From: Streptomyces cathayae
Lineage (GTDB): Bacteria > Actinomycetota > Actinomycetes > Streptomycetales > Streptomycetaceae
DNA length: 64,000 nt
Direction of reading: 5' to 3'
NCBI RefSeq assembly: GCF_029760955.1
Contig: NZ_CP121682.1
Coordinates: 1,860,001-1,924,000, forward strand
In this document: in pieces, positions 38,290 to 48,435 of the stretch
Position numbering within the stretch: position 1 is the stretch's first letter
Layout of the letters: each line of letters starts with the position of its first letter
Notes under the pieces: generated by a model
Databases searched by the model: none
Seen by the model: only the letters and a program-made list of their open reading frames with translations
Told to the model about the DNA's origin: nothing
Made by a program: the position numbers and the translations under genes

Positions 38290-38793
38290 TCAGGCCGGTG
38301 CCACACCCCGCACGGCCCGCCCCCAGAGAACCAGCCCCGCGCGCAGGAATTCGCGCACGGCCGCGGTCTCCTCGCCCGTCCAGGCTCCCTCACCAGCGGC
38401 CGGTTCAAGAGCTTCACCGCCGAAGATCTTTTCGTAGGCGCTGTCGTGGATCGGCCCTTGGGAGGGAAGAGACGAGGCGGCTTGCAGGCTGCGGGAGAGG
38501 TCTTCGAAGAAGTTCCACGCGTCCAGCAGCAGTCCTGCCGACACCGCACCAGGGTCAGGACGCTCGACCCACCGCCGTACGGCGGCCAGATCGAGAGCGG
38601 CTTCGTCCTCCTGGATGAGCTCCCGATCGTTGCGATCGCAGTACTCCCGCAGCGTCTCGAGGTCGTGGAACGCGAGGAGTCTTCCGAGGCCGTCGACGAC
38701 GAACTCATCGAGGGCATCGCCCTCCCCGGGCCGCCAGATCAGCGTCAGGTCTTCTCTCCTGGTCACGATCCGGTACGGATAGTGGTCAGCCAT
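38290..38793 (-). CDS. Hypothetical soluble protein
   Basis: A 167-residue acidic protein without signal or membrane segments. The N-terminus YPYRIVTRREDLTLIWRPGEGDALDEFVVDGLGRLLAFHDLETLREYCDRNDREL resembles small conserved Streptomyces proteins of unknown function. The C-terminal part contains a helical run ending WGRAVRGVAP. It has its own terminator. No neighbours suggest a role. Confidence 0.65.
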   Translation of the reverse strand: MADHYPYRIVTRREDLTLIWRPGEGDALDEFVVDGLGRLLAFHDLETLREYCDRNDRELIQEDEAALDLAAVRRWVERPDPGAVSAGLLLDAWNFFEDLSRSLQAASSLPSQGPIHDSAYEKIFGGEALEPAAGEGAWTGEETAAVREFLRAGLVLWGRAVRGVAPA

Positions 38794-39000
38794 GCAAGGA
38801 CTCCCATGCTCTCGCGGCGACGCACGTCGCGCGGGTCATCCTGCCTGCCATCGGGGCGCGGTTGAGCGTCGAGGTGGCGATGCCGGGACACACGTCCGCC
38901 CCCGGGTAGGACACACCACCCCGAAGTCGTGAGCACTTCGGCCACTACTGTCCTGATACCGCTCATGTGAGCGCTCAAGTGACACATGCCCGCCGACTGC

Positions 39001-39669
39001 TCACGGTTTTCGGCAAGCCACCCGTCTCCGGCCCCACAGCGCCGGTACCTCGGAGGTCCCCCACACCACCCGGCGGCCCCCGGGGATGGTGGTCGGCTTC
39101 ACCGGCCGCATGCACAGGATGAATGTCCGCGACTCGGCAGGGGACATGGCCTTGTCGCGCACCACATCGTAGGCACGCTGCAGGCACTCGATCCGAGCGT
39201 CTTCCTCGATGAGTTCGCCCCCGTGCGCGTTCTCCGTGCAGGCCACGGGGCGACCGTCCGTGAGCCGCAGGAACCACACGTCCGTGGCGACGAGTCCATG
39301 TACCCCTGCCCTCTGGGGCAGCACCTGGATCGTCACGTTCTCCCGCCCGGTCACCTCAGCCAGGTAGGCGAGTTGAGCCTGCCACTCCCCCTCGTCCTGC
39401 AACGGTGTACGCAGAACCGCCTCAGCAGGAACCGTGCGAAACGGAGGTGACGCTTCACCGCCCAGTAGTTCCTGCCGTCCGATCCGGGCCTTGATCTGTT
39501 GGTCCAGCTCCGCTCCTCCGCTCCCGCCCGCTGCCGGCACCTCCCGCGCGTAGCCCGGTGTCTGCGGCAGCCCCGGCCACACGCTCACCGCGAAGTGCCA
39601 CAGGCTCACCGCCTCGGCCTCCGGCGCCGTGTACCGGCGACACCGCTCACGGAACTGGGTGTGGTCGCC
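39001..39669 (-). pseudogene. XRE-DUF5753 regulator relic, HTH lost
   Basis: This retains the DUF5753 ligand-like domain (SLWHFAVSVWPGLPQTPGYAREV, AVLRTPLQDEGEWQAQLAYLAEV, IQVLPQRAGVHGLVATDVWFLRL). From 39110 to 39669 it aligns without gaps to 52011-52570, the 3' two-thirds of the intact gene at 51983-52819. The HTH-encoding 5' part ends at a sharp junction at 39669. At the other end the normal stop is gone and the frame runs 36 residues into unrelated sequence. It cannot bind DNA as made. Confidence 0.8.
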
Positions 39670-39741
39670 TGAAGCGCTGAGGTGTACGGCGGCAGTGGCG
39701 CGTGGGTGGGTCGGCCCCCTTGAGGCCCCGCGGGGCGGTGG

Positions 39742-40350
39742 TCAGGCGGCGCGGACTGCGGAGACGTCGAGCTCCAGCTTCACCTTCTCGCCGACCAGCA
39801 CGCCGCCGGTCTCCAGCACGCTGTTCCAGGTCAGGCCCCAGTCGGTGCGGTCGACCGTGGTGGAGCCCTCGAAACCGGCGCGCTCGTTGCCGAAGGGATC
39901 GGTCGCCGTGCCGGTGTGGGTCAGGTCCAGGACGACCGGGCGGGTGACGCCCTTGATGCTCAGGTCGCCGGTCAGGTGGTAGGTGTCCGCGGAGAGCTGC
40001 TGCACGGAGGTGCTGCGGAAGGACAACGTGGGATGGGCCTCGGCGTGGAAGAAGTCGGCGCTGCGCAGGTGCTGGTCGCGCTGCTTCTGGCGGGTGTGGA
40101 GACTGGCGGCCTTGATGGTCACGTCGGCGGTGGAGCGCCCGGGCCGCTCGCCGTCCAGGTACAGGCGGCCGTCGAAGTCTTCGAAGGTGCCGCGGACCTT
40201 GGTGATCATGGCATACCGGGCGACGAAGGCGATGCTGCTGTGCGCGGGGTCGATGGTCCAGATGCCGGTCAACCGGGCGGTGTTCGGCACGGAGGCCGAG
40301 TCGGCGGCCGGGGTGGGAGCGGTGGCGCGGCGACGGTTGAGCAGGCCCAT
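39742..40350 (-). CDS. YceI-family lipid-binding protein
   Basis: A 202-residue YceI protein: ARLTGIWTIDPAHSSIAFVARYAMITKVRGTFEDFDG, SIKGVTRPVVLDLTHTG, FEGSTTVDRTDWGLTWN and the C-terminal VGEKVKLELDVSAVRA are textbook motifs. The family forms a lipocalin-like barrel that carries isoprenoids or fatty amides. No signal peptide is evident, as in most actinobacterial members. ATG at 40350 has a GAAGGA site. It lies immediately beside the collapsed indigoidine synthetase, and in the same direction. Confidence 0.85.
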   Translation of the reverse strand: MGLLNRRRATAPTPAADSASVPNTARLTGIWTIDPAHSSIAFVARYAMITKVRGTFEDFDGRLYLDGERPGRSTADVTIKAASLHTRQKQRDQHLRSADFFHAEAHPTLSFRSTSVQQLSADTYHLTGDLSIKGVTRPVVLDLTHTGTATDPFGNERAGFEGSTTVDRTDWGLTWNSVLETGGVLVGEKVKLELDVSAVRAA

Positions 40351-40408
40351 GGGGTCGTCCTTCAAGGAGGGGAGATCTTCCACCCTCCCCAACATGTTGC
40401 ATCTTGAA

Positions 40409-42092
<1,684 letters not shown>

Positions 42093-42111
42093 TCCTGATA
42101 CCGGTACTTGG

Positions 42112-43062
42112 CTACTCGTTGTTGGTGGATCCCCTGAACGGGTGTGAGTCGTGCTGGACCCGGCTGGTGGCCCGGTCCGGCTGCGACGGTGCTGGTCTGG
42201 TTCTGCCGGTGCGCGGCTGGGCGAGGACGACGGCTCCGACCACGGCCGCCGCGCCGAGCAGTTGCAGCGGCCGCAGGCTCTCGTCCAGGAAGAGGTATCC
42301 CAGGACCGCGGCGCACAGCGGCGAGGCGAACGACAGGAAGGAGGCGGCGAGCGCCGGCAACTGCGACAGGCCTCGGAACCACAGCACATAGGCGATCAGC
42401 GCGCCGATGATGCCGAGGTAGGCGAAGCCGCCGACGTTGCCCCAGGTGAGGTGGTCCGGCAGGTCTTCGCCGAGCAGGGTGACGGGCAGCAGGACCAGGC
42501 CGCCCACGGTCAGCTGCCAGCCGGTGAAGGTCAGCAGACCGACGCCGTCGGGGCGCCCCCACCTCTTGGTGAGGACGATGCCGGAACCCATGGACAGCGC
42601 GCCGAGCAGGCCCGCCGTGATGCCGGTGGCGTCCAGGCCCGCGTCCGGCTGTAGGACCAGCAGGGCCACGCCCGCCGCGCCGAGAAGACACGACGTGAGG
42701 TGAACCGGCCGGATACGGTCCTGCAGCAGCACCGGGCCCAGCAGGAGGACGATCATCGGCTGGACGGACATCACCAGCGCGGCCACCCCGCCGGGCAGGT
42801 GATAGGCGGCGAGGAACAGGAAGTAGAAGAACGCGCCGATGTTCAGCACGCCGAGGACGACGGCCCTCCACCACCAGATGCCCCTGGGCAGCGTGCGGGT
42901 GATCAGCAGCAGGATCAGTCCGGCCGGCAGCGCCCGCACGGTGGAGGCCAGCAGCGGCCGGTCGGGGGGCAGGAATTCGGTGGTGACCAGATAGGTGGAG
43001 CCCCAGACCGCGGGAGCGAGGGCGGTGACCGCGGAGGTGACCGCGACGCGCTGGCTGTTCAC
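42112..43062 (-). CDS. EamA/DMT-family exporter
   Basis: A 316-residue protein with ten predicted helices in two EamA repeats (ALAPAVWGSTYLVTTEFLPPDRPLLASTVRALPAG in the first; GALSMGSGIVLTKRW in the second). DMT exporters move metabolites such as amino acids or nucleosides out of the cell. It starts with a GTG overlapping the stop of the uracil-phosphoribosyltransferase fragment and ends 20 bases before the indigoidine synthetase relic, so it probably belonged to that cluster and exported its product or an intermediate. The gene itself looks intact. Confidence 0.8.
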   Translation of the reverse strand: MNSQRVAVTSAVTALAPAVWGSTYLVTTEFLPPDRPLLASTVRALPAGLILLLITRTLPRGIWWWRAVVLGVLNIGAFFYFLFLAAYHLPGGVAALVMSVQPMIVLLLGPVLLQDRIRPVHLTSCLLGAAGVALLVLQPDAGLDATGITAGLLGALSMGSGIVLTKRWGRPDGVGLLTFTGWQLTVGGLVLLPVTLLGEDLPDHLTWGNVGGFAYLGIIGALIAYVLWFRGLSQLPALAASFLSFASPLCAAVLGYLFLDESLRPLQLLGAAAVVGAVVLAQPRTGRTRPAPSQPDRATSRVQHDSHPFRGSTNNE

Positions 43063-43241
43063 TTCTCGGCTCCGGAGTCGGTGGTCCCGAAGAACCGGTC
43101 GCCGAAGTCGCCGATGCCGGGGATCATGAACGCGTGTTCGTTGAGCCGGCCCGCCCCCTCGCCGATGATCATGTCCGCCTCGGCAGTGTCGATGGCGCCG
43201 GCGACCTGGACGAGCTTGTTGACAACGGTCACGAGGACCAA
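43059..43241 (-). pseudogene. Uracil phosphoribosyltransferase C-terminal fragment
   Basis: Sixty codons ending RLNEHAFMIPGIGDFGDRFFGT, which is the conserved C-terminal signature of uracil phosphoribosyltransferases (LNExGYIxPGLGDAGDRxFGT). The PRPP-binding part and the first 140 or so residues are absent. Its stop overlaps the GTG of the exporter (GTGA), showing the two once formed an operon. A phosphoribosyltransferase of this kind is described, as I recall, in clusters that make minimycin together with indigoidine. Confidence 0.65.
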
Positions 43242-43283
43242 CCCCCCCTGTGTGGTTCGGTGCAGAAGCAGGTACGTGTGCGC

Positions 43284-43940
43284 CTACCGGCCGTAGGTCT
43301 CCTGGAACACGGTCAGGGAACGGCCTCGGCGGCCGGGATGGACGCGGGTCTCGGCCGGGTGGCCGAGCGGGACGAGCAGAGCGATGTGCAGGTCCTCGCG
43401 GTCCGCGATGCCGATGGCCTTCTTGACCTCCGCCTCGTCCCAGCCGTTCATGGGACTGGTGGCCAGACCGGCGGCGTGCGCGGCGATCATCAGGAAGGAC
43501 GCGGCGATCATGGCGTCCTTGACCGCGTACTCACGACCCAGATCGCGGGTGTGCAGATCCTCGTGGAAGGCTCGTACGTCCTCGGGCATGGCCGCGGCGA
43601 ACCGCTCGGACCAGGCGTCGTTCAGCCGGGCCTGCTCCCAGATGTCGCCGCGGTCCTCGCGCCAGGCGCCGGACTCCGCGACGAACACCAGCACCACGGG
43701 TGCTTCCTGGGGATGCGGCTGCCCGCCGGTGGCCTCCGTGAGCGCCTTGCGGCCCTGCTCGCCGGTGACGACGACGACGGACCGGGGCTGCAGGTTGAAG
43801 CTCGACGGCGCTTCCAGGGCGAGGTCGACCAGTTCCCGAAGCAGTTCGGCGGGCACCGGATCCGGCCGGTAGTGGCGGATGCTGCGCCGCGAGCGGATGA
43901 CGCGGGACACCGTGCCGTGGTCCGTCGCAGACAACTCCAT
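43284..43940 (-). CDS. Nitroreductase-family flavoprotein
   Basis: A 218-residue FMN-dependent NAD(P)H oxidoreductase: RVIRSRRSIRHYRPDPVPAELLRELVDLALEAPSSFNLQPRSVVVVTG is the family start, and AAHAAGLATSPMNGWDEAEVKKAIGI the C-terminal FMN loop. The ATG at 43940 (GGAG just upstream) is chosen; ATGs at 43973 and 43988 overlap an apparent operator. Such enzymes reduce quinones, nitro groups or enones. It is divergent from a MarR regulator, and a role in stress or redox detoxification is likely. Confidence 0.85.
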   Translation of the reverse strand: MELSATDHGTVSRVIRSRRSIRHYRPDPVPAELLRELVDLALEAPSSFNLQPRSVVVVTGEQGRKALTEATGGQPHPQEAPVVLVFVAESGAWREDRGDIWEQARLNDAWSERFAAAMPEDVRAFHEDLHTRDLGREYAVKDAMIAASFLMIAAHAAGLATSPMNGWDEAEVKKAIGIADREDLHIALLVPLGHPAETRVHPGRRGRSLTVFQETYGR

Positions 43941-43965
43941 CGACTCCACGATCCTCCCCCAATCG

Positions 43966-44038
43966 TTCGACATCGAACTGCCTGACATCGAATCATTATG
44001 GCATGCCCTAGCCTTGGGTCAAACAGTTCGCCATCGAA
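43966..44038. promoter_or_regulatory. Candidate MarR operators (two near-identical palindromes)
   Basis: TTCGACATCGAA at 43966-43977 and TTCGCCATCGAA at 44027-44038 (11 of 12 alike, each near-palindromic), with a half-site GACATCGAA at 43984-43992. All lie between the divergent nitroreductase and MarR start codons. Confidence 0.6.
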
Positions 44039-44078
44039 TTAACCTGGGTGAACCACACATGAAGGCGAGGCACCCCCC

Positions 44079-44567
44079 ATGCGCGACGCCGTCGACGACT
44101 TCCTCGACCAGTGGAGAGCTCAGCGCGGAGACCTGGACCTCGACGCGATGGGCGCCGTCGGCCGCATCCTGCGCCTGTCACGCCTGGTCAACGGGCACCT
44201 CAAGGAGTACTTCGCCCAGCACGGCATGGAGACGTGGGAGTTCGACGTCCTCGCCACGCTCCGCCGCAGCAGCCGGCCGCTCACCGCCAAGGAACTGGCC
44301 GCGAGCGTCATGATCGGTTCGGCGGCACTGACCAACCGCGTCGACCGGCTCGTCGCGCGCGGCCTGGTCGTCCGCGAGGCCGTGCCGGGAGACCGGCGCA
44401 GCCTGCACATCGCCCTGACCGACCAGGGCGGGGAACTCGTCGACAGAACCGTCCAGGGCCATGTGCACAACCAGCGCAGGATCCTCTCGGGCCTCGACGA
44501 CGACGCCACCGACGAGCTCAACCAGCTCCTGCGCACGCTGCTCGCCTCCCTGGGGGACACCCGCTGA
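44079..44567 (+). CDS. MarR-family regulator
   Basis: A 162-residue winged-helix regulator: MGAVGRILRLSRLVNGHLKEYFAQHGMETWEFDVLATLRRSS, LTAKELAASVMIGSAALTNRVDRLVARGLVVREAVPGDRRSLHIALTDQG is a typical MarR core. It faces the nitroreductase gene with paired palindromes in between, so it probably represses that gene and itself, with a redox-active or phenolic compound as inducer. ATG 44079 has AAGGCGAGG 9 bases upstream. Confidence 0.85.
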   Translation: MRDAVDDFLDQWRAQRGDLDLDAMGAVGRILRLSRLVNGHLKEYFAQHGMETWEFDVLATLRRSSRPLTAKELAASVMIGSAALTNRVDRLVARGLVVREAVPGDRRSLHIALTDQGGELVDRTVQGHVHNQRRILSGLDDDATDELNQLLRTLLASLGDTR

Positions 44568-44796
44568 GGTCCTGCCGGACGGCGGTGACGGCAGCTGTTC
44601 ATGCCGCCTCGCCCCGCGCACTCATCGGCCGCGCGACCGGCACCGCCCCGGCACACCCGCCTCCGCGCCGGTCCACGGCCGGCCCGGTCCGTTCGTCGCC
44701 CGGTGGCCACTTCGAACGGACGAGAGCGGCCGGGCCCGCCTTCCTTGCCCGGCCGCCCTGACCACTCTCCCCGCCCACCGCGTTCTCCACCGCCGG
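44568..44796. other. Junction stretch before ABC relic
   Basis: About 230 bases between the MarR gene and the ABC relic. No gene is recognised; the frames are Arg/Pro-rich shadows. Confidence 0.4.
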
Positions 44797-45038
44797 CGCC
44801 GCCACCGTGTCCCAGCGGACCGTGCGGTCGCACCAGCGGTCGAGGAGGGTGCGGTCGTGGCCCGCAGTCAGCAGGCTCGCGCCTGTTGCGGTGCGGTAGT
44901 CCTCGACGGCCTTGCCCGGTGCGGCCGTTGTTGAGGCGTCGAGCATGGCGGTCATCTCGTCGCAGATCAGTCGGCGGGGGCGCAGGAGCAGCGCGCGGGC
45001 GAGGCAAGCGCGTTGGAGTTGGCCGTCGCCAACCTCGT
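44797..45038 (-). pseudogene. Relic of an ABC transporter ATPase (3' part)
   Basis: These 242 bases align without gaps to 53621-53862, the C-terminal third of the intact ABC ATPase gene at 53561-54274. The minus-strand frame reads ARALLLRPRRLICDEMTAMLD (Walker B), then EDYRTATGASLLTAGHDRTLLDRWCDRTVRWDTVAAP. The Walker A half and ABC signature are absent. Both borders are abrupt. Confidence 0.85.
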
Positions 45039-45166
45039 TCCGTGCACCTGCGGAGATGTTCCCGGGGCCGACGACCGCTGTGGGAACACCTGCCCTTGCC
45101 GAACGCGGCCCCGAAGCCGACCGCGTGCGTCGCGGCTGGGTCTGTGTTCATCGGTCCCGCGTTCGG
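45039..45166. other. Spacer between ABC relic and dehydrogenase gene
   Basis: A short stretch with no recognised content. Confidence 0.35.
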
Positions 45167-46075
45167 TCAGCGCGGTCCTCGGATGCCGTCGATGATGCGG
45201 GTCCAGTTGTCGCCGCCGTGTCCGTCCTCGATCGCGCGCCGGTAGTGGGCCTGCACGGCCAGGGGAAGCGCGAGGTCGAGGCCGAGTGACGTGCTGGTCT
45301 CGACGATGTGGTCGGACGTCGCACCCATCATGGTGACCGTGCTGAGGTCGCCGGGATGCTCTCCGGCATCGAGCGCGGCGCCGGGGTTCTCTTCGCCGGC
45401 CCTCAGGATGTCGCCGATCGAGTCCGCGAAGGAGAGCAGCTCCGGCAGCGCTTCCCTGGCCTTGATTCCTGCGGTGCCCAGCATCGCGGTGGCGTGCATC
45501 AGTCCGGACAAGGTGGTGAGGAACACCGTGAGTTGGGCTTGGTACATCATCTGGGCGAGGCCCGGGTCCTCGCCCAGATGCTTTGGTGTTCCCAGTAGGG
45601 CCAACGTCGCCAGGTGGCGCTGCATCGCGTCGTCGGGGCCGCTGTAGTAGACATGGGCGGCCTCCGTGCCGACCATCGGCGCGGGGACCATGACGCCTCC
45701 GGTGAGGAAGGTGGCGTCGTGGCCCGCTGCCCAGGTGGCTGCCTCGCGTGTGGCGTCGGGAGTGTCGGAGCTCAGGTTGACCAGCGTCCGGCCGGCGAGT
45801 GATTCGGTGGCACCGTCGAGGACGTCGTACATGGCCTGGTAGTCGGTGAGGCTCAGGAGCACGAGGTCACTCGCTTCGACCGCCTCGGCGGGTGTCACCG
45901 CGAGCGTTGCTCCGTCGGTGACGACGCCGTCGGCCCGACCGGCGGTGCGGTTCCAGACGGTGACCGGGTGGCCGGCGGCGAGGAGGGTGCGTGTCATCGC
46001 CTGGCCCATCGGGCCGAGTCCGATCACGGTGACAGCGCTGTTCTGCCTGGTGGTGAGGTTCCGTTGTTCGTTCAC
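45167..46075 (-). CDS. Imine reductase / 6PGDH-superfamily dehydrogenase
   Basis: A 302-residue NADPH-dependent enzyme. The Rossmann motif VIGLGPMGQAM at about 17-27 and NRTAGRADG (NADPH-binding arginines) are clear. The C-terminal helical domain (GLAQMMYQAQLTVFLTTLSGLMHATAMLGTAG) and MMGATSDHIVETSTSLGLDLALP match the imine reductase branch, which acts as a dimer and reduces cyclic imines. Many such sequences come from Streptomyces. The HxlR regulator is divergent and shares the promoter. The natural substrate is unknown. Length is normal for the family. Confidence 0.85.
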   Translation of the reverse strand: MNEQRNLTTRQNSAVTVIGLGPMGQAMTRTLLAAGHPVTVWNRTAGRADGVVTDGATLAVTPAEAVEASDLVLLSLTDYQAMYDVLDGATESLAGRTLVNLSSDTPDATREAATWAAGHDATFLTGGVMVPAPMVGTEAAHVYYSGPDDAMQRHLATLALLGTPKHLGEDPGLAQMMYQAQLTVFLTTLSGLMHATAMLGTAGIKAREALPELLSFADSIGDILRAGEENPGAALDAGEHPGDLSTVTMMGATSDHIVETSTSLGLDLALPLAVQAHYRRAIEDGHGGDNWTRIIDGIRGPR

Positions 46076-46108
46076 TCCTCCATCCTCGAAGAGCGCCAGT
46101 ACGCTCGG

Positions 46109-46135
46109 AAGTACCCACTATTTTCTGCGGTACTT
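46109..46135. promoter_or_regulatory. Candidate HxlR operator
   Basis: Inverted repeat AAGTACC (46109-46115) and GGTACTT (46129-46135) with a 13-base AT-rich spacer, between the divergent dehydrogenase and HxlR start codons. It resembles the GTAC-centred sites of other HxlR regulators. Confidence 0.6.
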
Positions 46136-46158
46136 ACCTTTTCGTAAGGGGACCAGTG

Positions 46159-46530
46159 ATGGCCAAGGCGCCGAGACGCGGGCCTTACATCTGCGGCATC
46201 GACGCTGCGCTCGATGTGGTGAGCGGCAAGTGGAAGGGACTGATCCTCTGGGAACTCGATGCCCGTCGCGTACGCCGCTTCGCCGAGCTCCGTCGCGGTC
46301 TGCCGGGAGTGAGCGAGAAAATGCTGACGCAGCACCTGCGCGAAATGGAGGCGGACGGTCTCGTGCACCGGGAGGTTTATGCCGAGGTGCCGCCACGGGT
46401 GGAGTACTCCCTGACCGAGCACGGGCGCACGCTCAATCAAGCGCTCGGGCCGCTCGGCGCCTGGGGGAGTGAGCGGATGCGTCGCGAAGGCTTCGAAGCG
46501 GTCGACGTGGCCGGGACCTCACACGGCTGA
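46159..46530 (+). CDS. HxlR-family regulator
   Basis: A 123-residue winged helix protein of the HxlR type: CGIDAALDVVSGKWKGLILWEL, RFAELRRGLPGVSEKMLTQHLREMEADGLVHREVYAEVPPRVEYSLTEHGRTL. A cysteine at about residue 13 (YICG) lies where redox-sensing members of the family have theirs. It is divergent from the imine reductase-type gene, and the likely regulator of it. ATG 46159 is preferred to an overlapping GTG at 46156 because GGGGA is then 6 bases upstream. Confidence 0.87.
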   Translation: MAKAPRRGPYICGIDAALDVVSGKWKGLILWELDARRVRRFAELRRGLPGVSEKMLTQHLREMEADGLVHREVYAEVPPRVEYSLTEHGRTLNQALGPLGAWGSERMRREGFEAVDVAGTSHG

Positions 46531-46639
46531 GCATCCCTGCGCGCTCCACCCTCCTGAGGGCTGAATGCCGTGGAGCACCGCGAGATCGATGGCGGTGCCC
46601 CGCGAGCGATGCCGACAGGGCAGAGTCGGCTTCGGCGTG

Positions 46640-46827
46640 CGGCAGCAAGGGCGCACGAACTGCGTCGCCCGGGGCAACCGGACGGCGAGGTCGTCGCCGA
46701 GCCGCCACACCTGGTTGTCCCAGCCGAGCGCGCCGAGCTTCAGGGGGTGATCCGCCAGGTCGGGGTGCTGCTCACGCAGCAGATCCCGGATCAGGTCCTC
46801 GGTGATGTCCCTTGCTGTGGCCGTCAT
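46640..46827 (-). pseudogene. Aminoglycoside-phosphotransferase-family N-terminal relic
   Basis: From ATG 46827 the frame reads DLIRDLLREQHPDLADHPLK, ALGWDNQVWRLGDDLAVRLPRAT, the N-terminal nucleotide-binding lobe of phosphotransferase-family enzymes (APH). The sequence then departs from the family after about 55 codons, and the catalytic HxDxxxxN loop is absent. A longer frame exists but shows no resemblance. Confidence 0.6.
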
Positions 46828-46943
46828 GCGGAGCAGCGGTAGTCGGGGAGCGGCCTGCCTGGGTTCCGGCGTGCAGGCGGCTGAATCTGTGGCAGGACTG
46901 CACGAACCTCGACCACGCGGTCGGCGGAGCCTCGATGGCCGGG

Positions 46944-47105
46944 TCAAGGTTCTCTGTCGGGCCGCTGTTGCTGGCGGGCGTCGGTGTCGGCGGCCTCTTC
47001 GAGCGGGTCCATGGGGTGGTCGTGGAAGCGGCGTTCGGCGTCGCGGCATGGGGTGTCGAGGAAGGCTCGTCGTGCTTCGGCCGGCTCGCAGTTCAGCAGG
47101 TTCAT
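46944..47105 (-). CDS. Possible short protein (53 residues)
   Basis: The frame from ATG 47105 encodes MNLLNCEPAEARRAFLDTPC then an acidic and Gln-rich end. Codon third positions are G/C-rich and the composition is protein-like, but no family is recognised and there is no clear ribosome binding site. It could be a gene tail left from a deletion, as its neighbours are relics. Confidence 0.3.
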   Translation of the reverse strand: MNLLNCEPAEARRAFLDTPCRDAERRFHDHPMDPLEEAADTDARQQQRPDREP

Positions 47106-47231
47106 GGTCACGAACACGGCTTCCGCCGTCGACGAGGTGATGCGCCGCGTCGATCATCTGCCGGGACCGCTGGGCCGGCCGGCCGCGTTTCCGAACCGGT
47201 GGGCGAGACAGTCACACCCACGAGTTCTGCG
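47106..47231. other. Spacer upstream of the GAPDH terminator
   Basis: No gene recognised. Confidence 0.35.
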
Positions 47232-47277
47232 CCTTGAGCGCTCTGGCTGCCCGACTGGGCAGCCAGAGCGCTCAAGG
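47232..47277. terminator. Terminator with a 21-bp perfect stem
   Basis: Arms 47232-47252 and 47257-47277 are perfect complements around the loop GACT, 53 bases after the stop of the GAPDH gene on the minus strand. Confidence 0.85.
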
Positions 47278-47329
47278 GAAGTGCCGGCCAGCGCGGGCGC
47301 CGGAGGCGGGGTGCTGTCCCGGCGTCCGG

Positions 47330-48328
47330 TCAGCGGGTGGCGAGGAGTTCGAGCGTGTCGATCACCCGGTTCGAGAAGCCCCACTCGTTGTCGTACCAGG
47401 CGACCACCTTGACGTGGCGGCCGTCGACGCGGGTGAGGGCCGAGTCGAAGATGGACGAGGCGGGATTGCCCGTGATGTCGGACGACACGAGCGGGTCGTC
47501 CGAGTACTCGAGGACGCCGGCGAGCGGCCCCTGTGCCGCGGCGCGGTACGCCGCCAGCACGTCCTCGCGCGTCACGTCACGGGCGACGGTCGTGTTGAGT
47601 TCGACGATCGAGCCCACCGGAACCGGTACGCGGATCGAGTCGCCCGACAGCTTGCCCTCGAGGTTCGGCAGCACGAGGCCGATCGCCTTGGCGGCACCGG
47701 TCGTGGTCGGCACGATGTTGACGCCGGCGGCCCGGGCACGGCGGGCGTCGCGGTGCGGACCGTCCTGCAGGTTCTGCTCCTGCGTGTAGGCGTGCACCGT
47801 CGTCATGAACCCGTGCTCGATACCGGCGAGTTCGTCGAGGACCGCGGCCAGCGGTGCGAGCGCGTTGGTGGTGCAGGAGGCGTTCGAGACGATCGTGTGC
47901 ACGGCCGGGTCGTAGGCGTCGGTGTTGACCCCGAACGCGAGCGTGACGTCGGCGCCGTCCGACGGCGCGCTGACGAGCACCTTCTTCGCGCCCGCGTCGA
48001 GGTGGGCGCGGGCTGCCTTGGCCGAGGTGAAGCGGCCGGTGGCTTCCAGGACGATGTCGACGCCGAGTTCGGCCCACGGCAGCTGCGCCGGTTCCCGCTC
48101 GGCCAGCACCGTGATCCGGCGGCCGTCGACGACGAGGACGTTCCCGTCGACGGTCACCGGGCGCCCGAGCCGGCCGGCCGTGCTGTCGTAGGCGAGCAGC
48201 CGGGCGAGCGTGGCGGGCTCCGTCAGGTCGTTGACGGCGACGATCTCGAGGGTGCTGTCGCGCTCCAGCAGTGCGCGCAGCACATTGCGTCCGATGCGGC
48301 CGAATCCGTTGATGGCGATGCGAGTCAT
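47330..48328 (-). CDS. gap: Glyceraldehyde-3-phosphate dehydrogenase, type I
   Basis: A 332-residue complete GAPDH. NAD-binding start IAINGFGRIGRNVLRAL, catalytic Cys152 in SNASCTTNALAPL, and WYDNEWGFSNRVIDTLELL at the end are all canonical. ATG at 48328 with AAGGGA upstream. It lies by itself rather than with pgk and tpi, as the housekeeping gap of Streptomyces does, and downstream of a GlxA regulator, so it is likely a paralogue used under special conditions. Some GAPDH paralogues in Streptomyces give resistance to inhibitors such as pentalenolactone; nothing here shows that directly. Confidence 0.88.
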   Translation of the reverse strand: MTRIAINGFGRIGRNVLRALLERDSTLEIVAVNDLTEPATLARLLAYDSTAGRLGRPVTVDGNVLVVDGRRITVLAEREPAQLPWAELGVDIVLEATGRFTSAKAARAHLDAGAKKVLVSAPSDGADVTLAFGVNTDAYDPAVHTIVSNASCTTNALAPLAAVLDELAGIEHGFMTTVHAYTQEQNLQDGPHRDARRARAAGVNIVPTTTGAAKAIGLVLPNLEGKLSGDSIRVPVPVGSIVELNTTVARDVTREDVLAAYRAAAQGPLAGVLEYSDDPLVSSDITGNPASSIFDSALTRVDGRHVKVVAWYDNEWGFSNRVIDTLELLATR

Positions 48329-48435
48329 GAGTGATGTCCCTTCCCTTCTCCACCAGGCTCGCCCGTGGCTCGCGGCGCTGACAGTGGCGAGGCAGCCATG
48401 GTTCAAAAGGATCCCGCCACGCGGTGCCGGGCGGG

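Noticed and set aside
42112..43062. EamA exporter as part of the YceI gene unit
   Set aside because: Its overlap with the uracil phosphoribosyltransferase tail ties it to the indC operon rather than to YceI.
44797..45038. An independent ABC transporter gene
   Set aside because: It has only Walker B and the tail; it aligns gap-free to part of the intact gene and has sharp ends.
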